Below the pieces are notes generated by a model. It searched no databases, was not told the origin of the DNA, and saw only the letters and a list, made by a program, of their open reading frames with translations. Shown piece after piece: positions 6,483 through 8,081 of a stretch of DNA of 8,081 nucleotides; the first letter of the stretch is position 1, and every line of letters begins with the position of its first letter. The position numbers were made by a program, and so were the translations under genes. The DNA comes from Nitrospirota bacterium (GTDB lineage Bacteria; Nitrospirota; Nitrospiria; Nitrospirales; UBA8639), in assembly GCA_003233615.1 (NCBI GenBank), contig QIMB01000299.1, positions 1-8,081 of the forward strand. The letters run 5' to 3'.

Positions 6483-7064
6483 CTACGACAGGCTTTCCTT
6501 GAACCGCTTCGTCATCTCCGGTGGCGTGAATGCAATGCGATCAGCCTCCTCCAATTGTTCATTAATTTTTATCAACAAAAAGCTCGGCCCGGAATCCGCG
6601 AGCATGGCCTTAAATTCATACACAATATCTTCCTTTTCCCATACTCGCTCCACATTGACGTAACCCGCGGCTCTCGCCATTTTATCTAATCCAACCACCC
6701 GCGAATACGTGGGCTGGTTCCCTGTTGTTCCATACACTTCATTATCAAACACCACATGAATGAGGTTCTTCGGCTTGAGTGCGCCAATCGTTGCCAACGT
6801 TCCCAAACCCATCAGGACATTTCCATCGCCATCAAACACCACCACTGTTTTCTGAGGTTGTGCGAGAGCCAAGCCTAATCCAATACCAGCCGTGACACCC
6901 ATAGACCCGATCATATAAAAATTCTGATCGCGGTCCCGTAGTTTGCAGGCTTCACGAGAAGGAAATCCATTACAGACAATGAGAGGTTGATCAGTCATTA
7001 ATTCAAAAATCGCGGCCATGGCTTGTGCCCGACTTTGCATCACCCCTTCTTCTGGACCAATCAT
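6483..7064 (-). CDS. Phosphonopyruvate (or sulfopyruvate) decarboxylase, beta (ThDP-binding) subunit
   Basis: A 193-residue protein corresponding to the C-terminal half of phosphonopyruvate decarboxylase. It holds the thiamine-diphosphate/magnesium motif: FDGDGNVLMGLG (77-88), followed by the motif-closing D107-N108 in HVVFDNEVYG. Other landmarks are MIGSMGVTAGIGLGLAL (51-67), LATIGALKPKNLIHVV (90-105) and TGNQPTYS (114-121), matching the GGQPT region of Ppd. The ATG at 7064 is preceded at seven bases by AGAGAGG, so the start is good. It follows the alpha subunit by 37 bases and must pair with it, since the catalytic site of this family forms between the PYR-type (alpha) and PP-type (beta) halves. 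Phosphonopyruvate is preferred as substrate because of the AEP genes downstream. Sulfopyruvate decarboxylase (ComDE-like) is the main alternative and shares these motifs. Confidence 0.82.
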   Translation of the reverse strand: MIGPEEGVMQSRAQAMAAIFELMTDQPLIVCNGFPSREACKLRDRDQNFYMIGSMGVTAGIGLGLALAQPQKTVVVFDGDGNVLMGLGTLATIGALKPKNLIHVVFDNEVYGTTGNQPTYSRVVGLDKMARAAGYVNVERVWEKEDIVYEFKAMLADSGPSFLLIKINEQLEEADRIAFTPPEMTKRFKESLS

Positions 7065-7071
7065 AGTGAGA

Positions 7072-7078
7072 CCTCTCT
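7072..7078 (-). promoter_or_regulatory. Ribosome binding site of the decarboxylase beta subunit
   Basis: AGAGAGG on the minus strand lies seven bases before the ATG at 7064. Its GAGG core is flanked by GAGA and TCTC, so it could sit in the loop of a small four-pair hairpin. It fixes the beta-subunit start. Confidence 0.6.
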
Positions 7079-7101
7079 CGCATCAAAGCTAATATTACCC
7101 A

Positions 7102-7599
7102 TTAGGGTTGCACCGTTTTGACAATGCTCTTTTTCAAAAGCAACGCCACAGGAATTCGTTGTTCCATGAATGTTTTCGCCGTCCATTGGAGATCGTCGAC
7201 CATCGTCTCAGCCGAAAGTGTTCGATGAGGAATTTTCACGGTATCCAAAAGCGTCGTCATTGTCTCACCCATTACCAAATGCTCAGGTGCATCTTTGCCT
7301 TCAAACCCGCGCCACGACACAAGCAACAGACACGGAATGCGATAAATGAGATTCAGCGATTCCAACACATTCAGCGCATTGCCTAACCCCGAATTCTGCA
7401 TGAGAACTGCTGGGGTTTTCCCACCAAAATATGCGCCAGCCGCCATGGCCACCGCTTCATCTTCACGGACAGCAGGTGTGTAGAGACCTTCTTCAGTTAA
7501 ATGCGCAATAATCCCACCAAGTATTGTATCCGGCACTCCCGTAAAGAAGTCGAATCCAATCCCTTGAAGCCCTTTCACAAAATCGTCAGCTTCTACCAT
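7102..7599 (-). CDS. Phosphonopyruvate (or sulfopyruvate) decarboxylase, alpha (PYR-type) subunit
   Basis: A 165-residue N-terminal half of the ThDP-dependent decarboxylase that converts phosphonopyruvate to phosphonoacetaldehyde, the irreversible step that drives phosphonate synthesis. Landmarks: ADDFVKGLQGIGFDFFTGVP (4-23), the PAVREDEAVAMAAGAY segment (42-57) with E48 as the glutamate that activates ThDP, AVLMQNSGLGNALNVLESL (64-82) and SWRGFEGKDAPEHLVMG (95-111). In many phosphonate producers alpha and beta are one polypeptide of about 380 residues; here they are separate genes, as in sulfopyruvate decarboxylase ComD/ComE. The ATG at 7599 is chosen because family members begin close to the ADDF segment. 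A GTG at 7659 would add 20 residues without a ribosome binding site. Only a weak GAG is seen upstream of 7599. It is the first gene of the operon, about 140 bases from a near-consensus promoter. Confidence 0.8.
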   Translation of the reverse strand: MVEADDFVKGLQGIGFDFFTGVPDTILGGIIAHLTEEGLYTPAVREDEAVAMAAGAYFGGKTPAVLMQNSGLGNALNVLESLNLIYRIPCLLLVSWRGFEGKDAPEHLVMGETMTTLLDTVKIPHRTLSAETMVDDLQWTAKTFMEQRIPVALLLKKSIVKTVQP

Positions 7600-7747
7600 A
7601 GTTATAATCTCGGATAATGACAAAATTCTGTCGTTCGCCTTATCTGGAACCAGGCGCACTTTACAGAAAAAATTTCAGGTTACAAACACCTTATGGATGA
7701 TTCACGCCGGCACAGGCAAGAGATACAGCATGCCGAACAAGATAGGG

Positions 7748-7777
7748 ATTATAGCCATCTGGTAGGGACATTCTCAA
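7748..7777 (-). promoter_or_regulatory. Near-consensus sigma-70 promoter of the phosphonate operon
   Basis: The minus strand reads TTGAGA (-35, bases 7777-7772, five of six), an 18-base spacer, then TATAAT (-10, bases 7753-7748, six of six). Transcription would start near 7741, leaving a leader of about 140 bases before the ATG at 7599. It is the strongest promoter match noted in the window and points into the decarboxylase alpha gene. The leader contains a CGGCA...TGCCG dyad but no riboswitch I recognise. Confidence 0.6.
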
Positions 7778-7794
7778 GAAAACACAAAAGTAAG

Positions 7795-7824
7795 TTGCGA
7801 GAAAAATTCAGAAAAGGGTAAACT
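7795..7824 (+). promoter_or_regulatory. Candidate promoter of queF
   Basis: TTGCGA (7795-7800), an 18-base spacer and TAAACT (7819-7824) match sigma-70 boxes at four of six bases each. The start would fall near 7831, about 48 bases before the queF ATG. It is back to back with the operon promoter at 7748-7777, the two -35 boxes being 17 bases apart. Moderate motif match only. Confidence 0.3.
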
Positions 7825-7878
7825 AGCTTTTTCCCCTTACAAACGCACATCTTTTCAGTCTATTGAGACTCACACTCA

Positions 7879-8081
7879 ATGAAATCCACAAAACAACAGT
7901 CTAAATCAGCCTACACCGAAGCGCATGCCAAAAGCGGCTTGACAGCTAAATTGCCTCGTTTGGAGACGTGGCCCAACCAATACCCTGGATACGTCATCAC
8001 AATTAACATTCCTGAATACACTGCTATATGTCCAAAAACGGGCTTACCAGACTTTGGCACCATCCAACTCACGTACGTACC
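7879..8081 (+). CDS. queF: NADPH-dependent 7-cyano-7-deazaguanine reductase QueF, N-terminal part
   Basis: The first 67 codons of QueF, which reduces preQ0 to preQ1 in queuosine tRNA-modification synthesis; the gene continues off the right edge. The sequence LETWPNQYPGYVITINIPEY (28-47) leads into TAICPKTGLPDFGTIQLTY (48-66). C51 is the catalytic cysteine that forms the thioimide with preQ0, and D58 is the conserved acid/base aspartate. The short N-terminus before the LETWPNQYP motif fits the unimodular (B. subtilis-like, about 130-165 residue) type rather than the bimodular E. coli type. The ATG at 7879 has no strong Shine-Dalgarno; the 18-residue leader before AKSGLTAKLPRLE is ordinary for this type. 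It diverges from the phosphonate operon and has no functional link to it that I can see. Confidence 0.92.
   Translation, partial: MKSTKQQSKSAYTEAHAKSGLTAKLPRLETWPNQYPGYVITINIPEYTAICPKTGLPDFGTIQLTYV

Noticed and set aside
7600..7659. GTG start at 7659 for the decarboxylase alpha subunit
   Set aside because: The extra 20 residues do not resemble the family N-terminus and no Shine-Dalgarno precedes the GTG; ATG at 7599 fits better.
7693..7821. Open frame of 42 codons on the plus strand between the operon and queF
   Set aside because: The peptide is highly charged and of no known type, has no ribosome binding site at a proper distance, and overlaps both divergent promoter candidates.
7811..7840. 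AAGGG...CCCTT dyad upstream of queF as a possible preQ1 riboswitch
   Set aside because: queF genes often carry preQ1 riboswitches, but the class I pattern (stem, C-rich loop core, then an A-rich tail pairing into the loop) is not present here.

Overview
The window reads as a chromosomal stretch of a Gram-negative bacterium of moderate GC content. My best guess for the lineage is a Nitrospira-type organism: a cytochrome bd-like subunit I carrying its own signal peptide sits beside a fused NTase/CDP-alcohol phosphotransferase locus. No marker gene is present, so the lineage is an inference only. Every gene runs on the minus strand except queF at the right edge.

Right to left along the minus strand, the core is one likely operon (about 7599 to 1908). 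It is driven by a near-consensus sigma-70 promoter at 7748-7777. The gene order is: alpha and beta subunits of a split ThDP-dependent phosphonopyruvate/sulfopyruvate-type decarboxylase; a PhnW-family class V aminotransferase; a PntC/LicC-like cytidylyltransferase overlapping it by an ATGA junction; a fused nucleotidyltransferase/CDP-alcohol phosphotransferase that is split here by a one-base frameshift at 4120-4123; and a flippase-like (UPF0104/LPG-synthase-TM) membrane protein. Read together, the first four genes would convert phosphonopyruvate to phosphonoacetaldehyde, then to 2-aminoethylphosphonate (AEP), then to CMP-AEP. The phosphotransferase would then move AEP onto an alcohol such as diacylglycerol, and the flippase-like protein would handle the lipid product. 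The predicted output is an AEP phosphonolipid or another membrane-anchored AEP conjugate. PEP mutase, which makes phosphonopyruvate, is not in the window.

Left of the operon (1624-1801) lies an approximately 178-bp imperfect palindrome ending in perfect 19-bp inverted repeats. It covers the ribosome binding site and first codons of an unrecognised 157-residue protein (1175-1648). Next come a dRS3-like short palindromic repeat (1081-1113) and the first 300 codons of a CydA-like membrane protein (1-902, continuing off the left edge).

Right of the operon, a divergent intergenic region (7600-7878) holds back-to-back promoters, then the first 67 codons of queF (queuosine biosynthesis). No tRNA, rRNA, CRISPR or intact insertion sequence is visible, and no gene-free stretch exceeds 300 bases.
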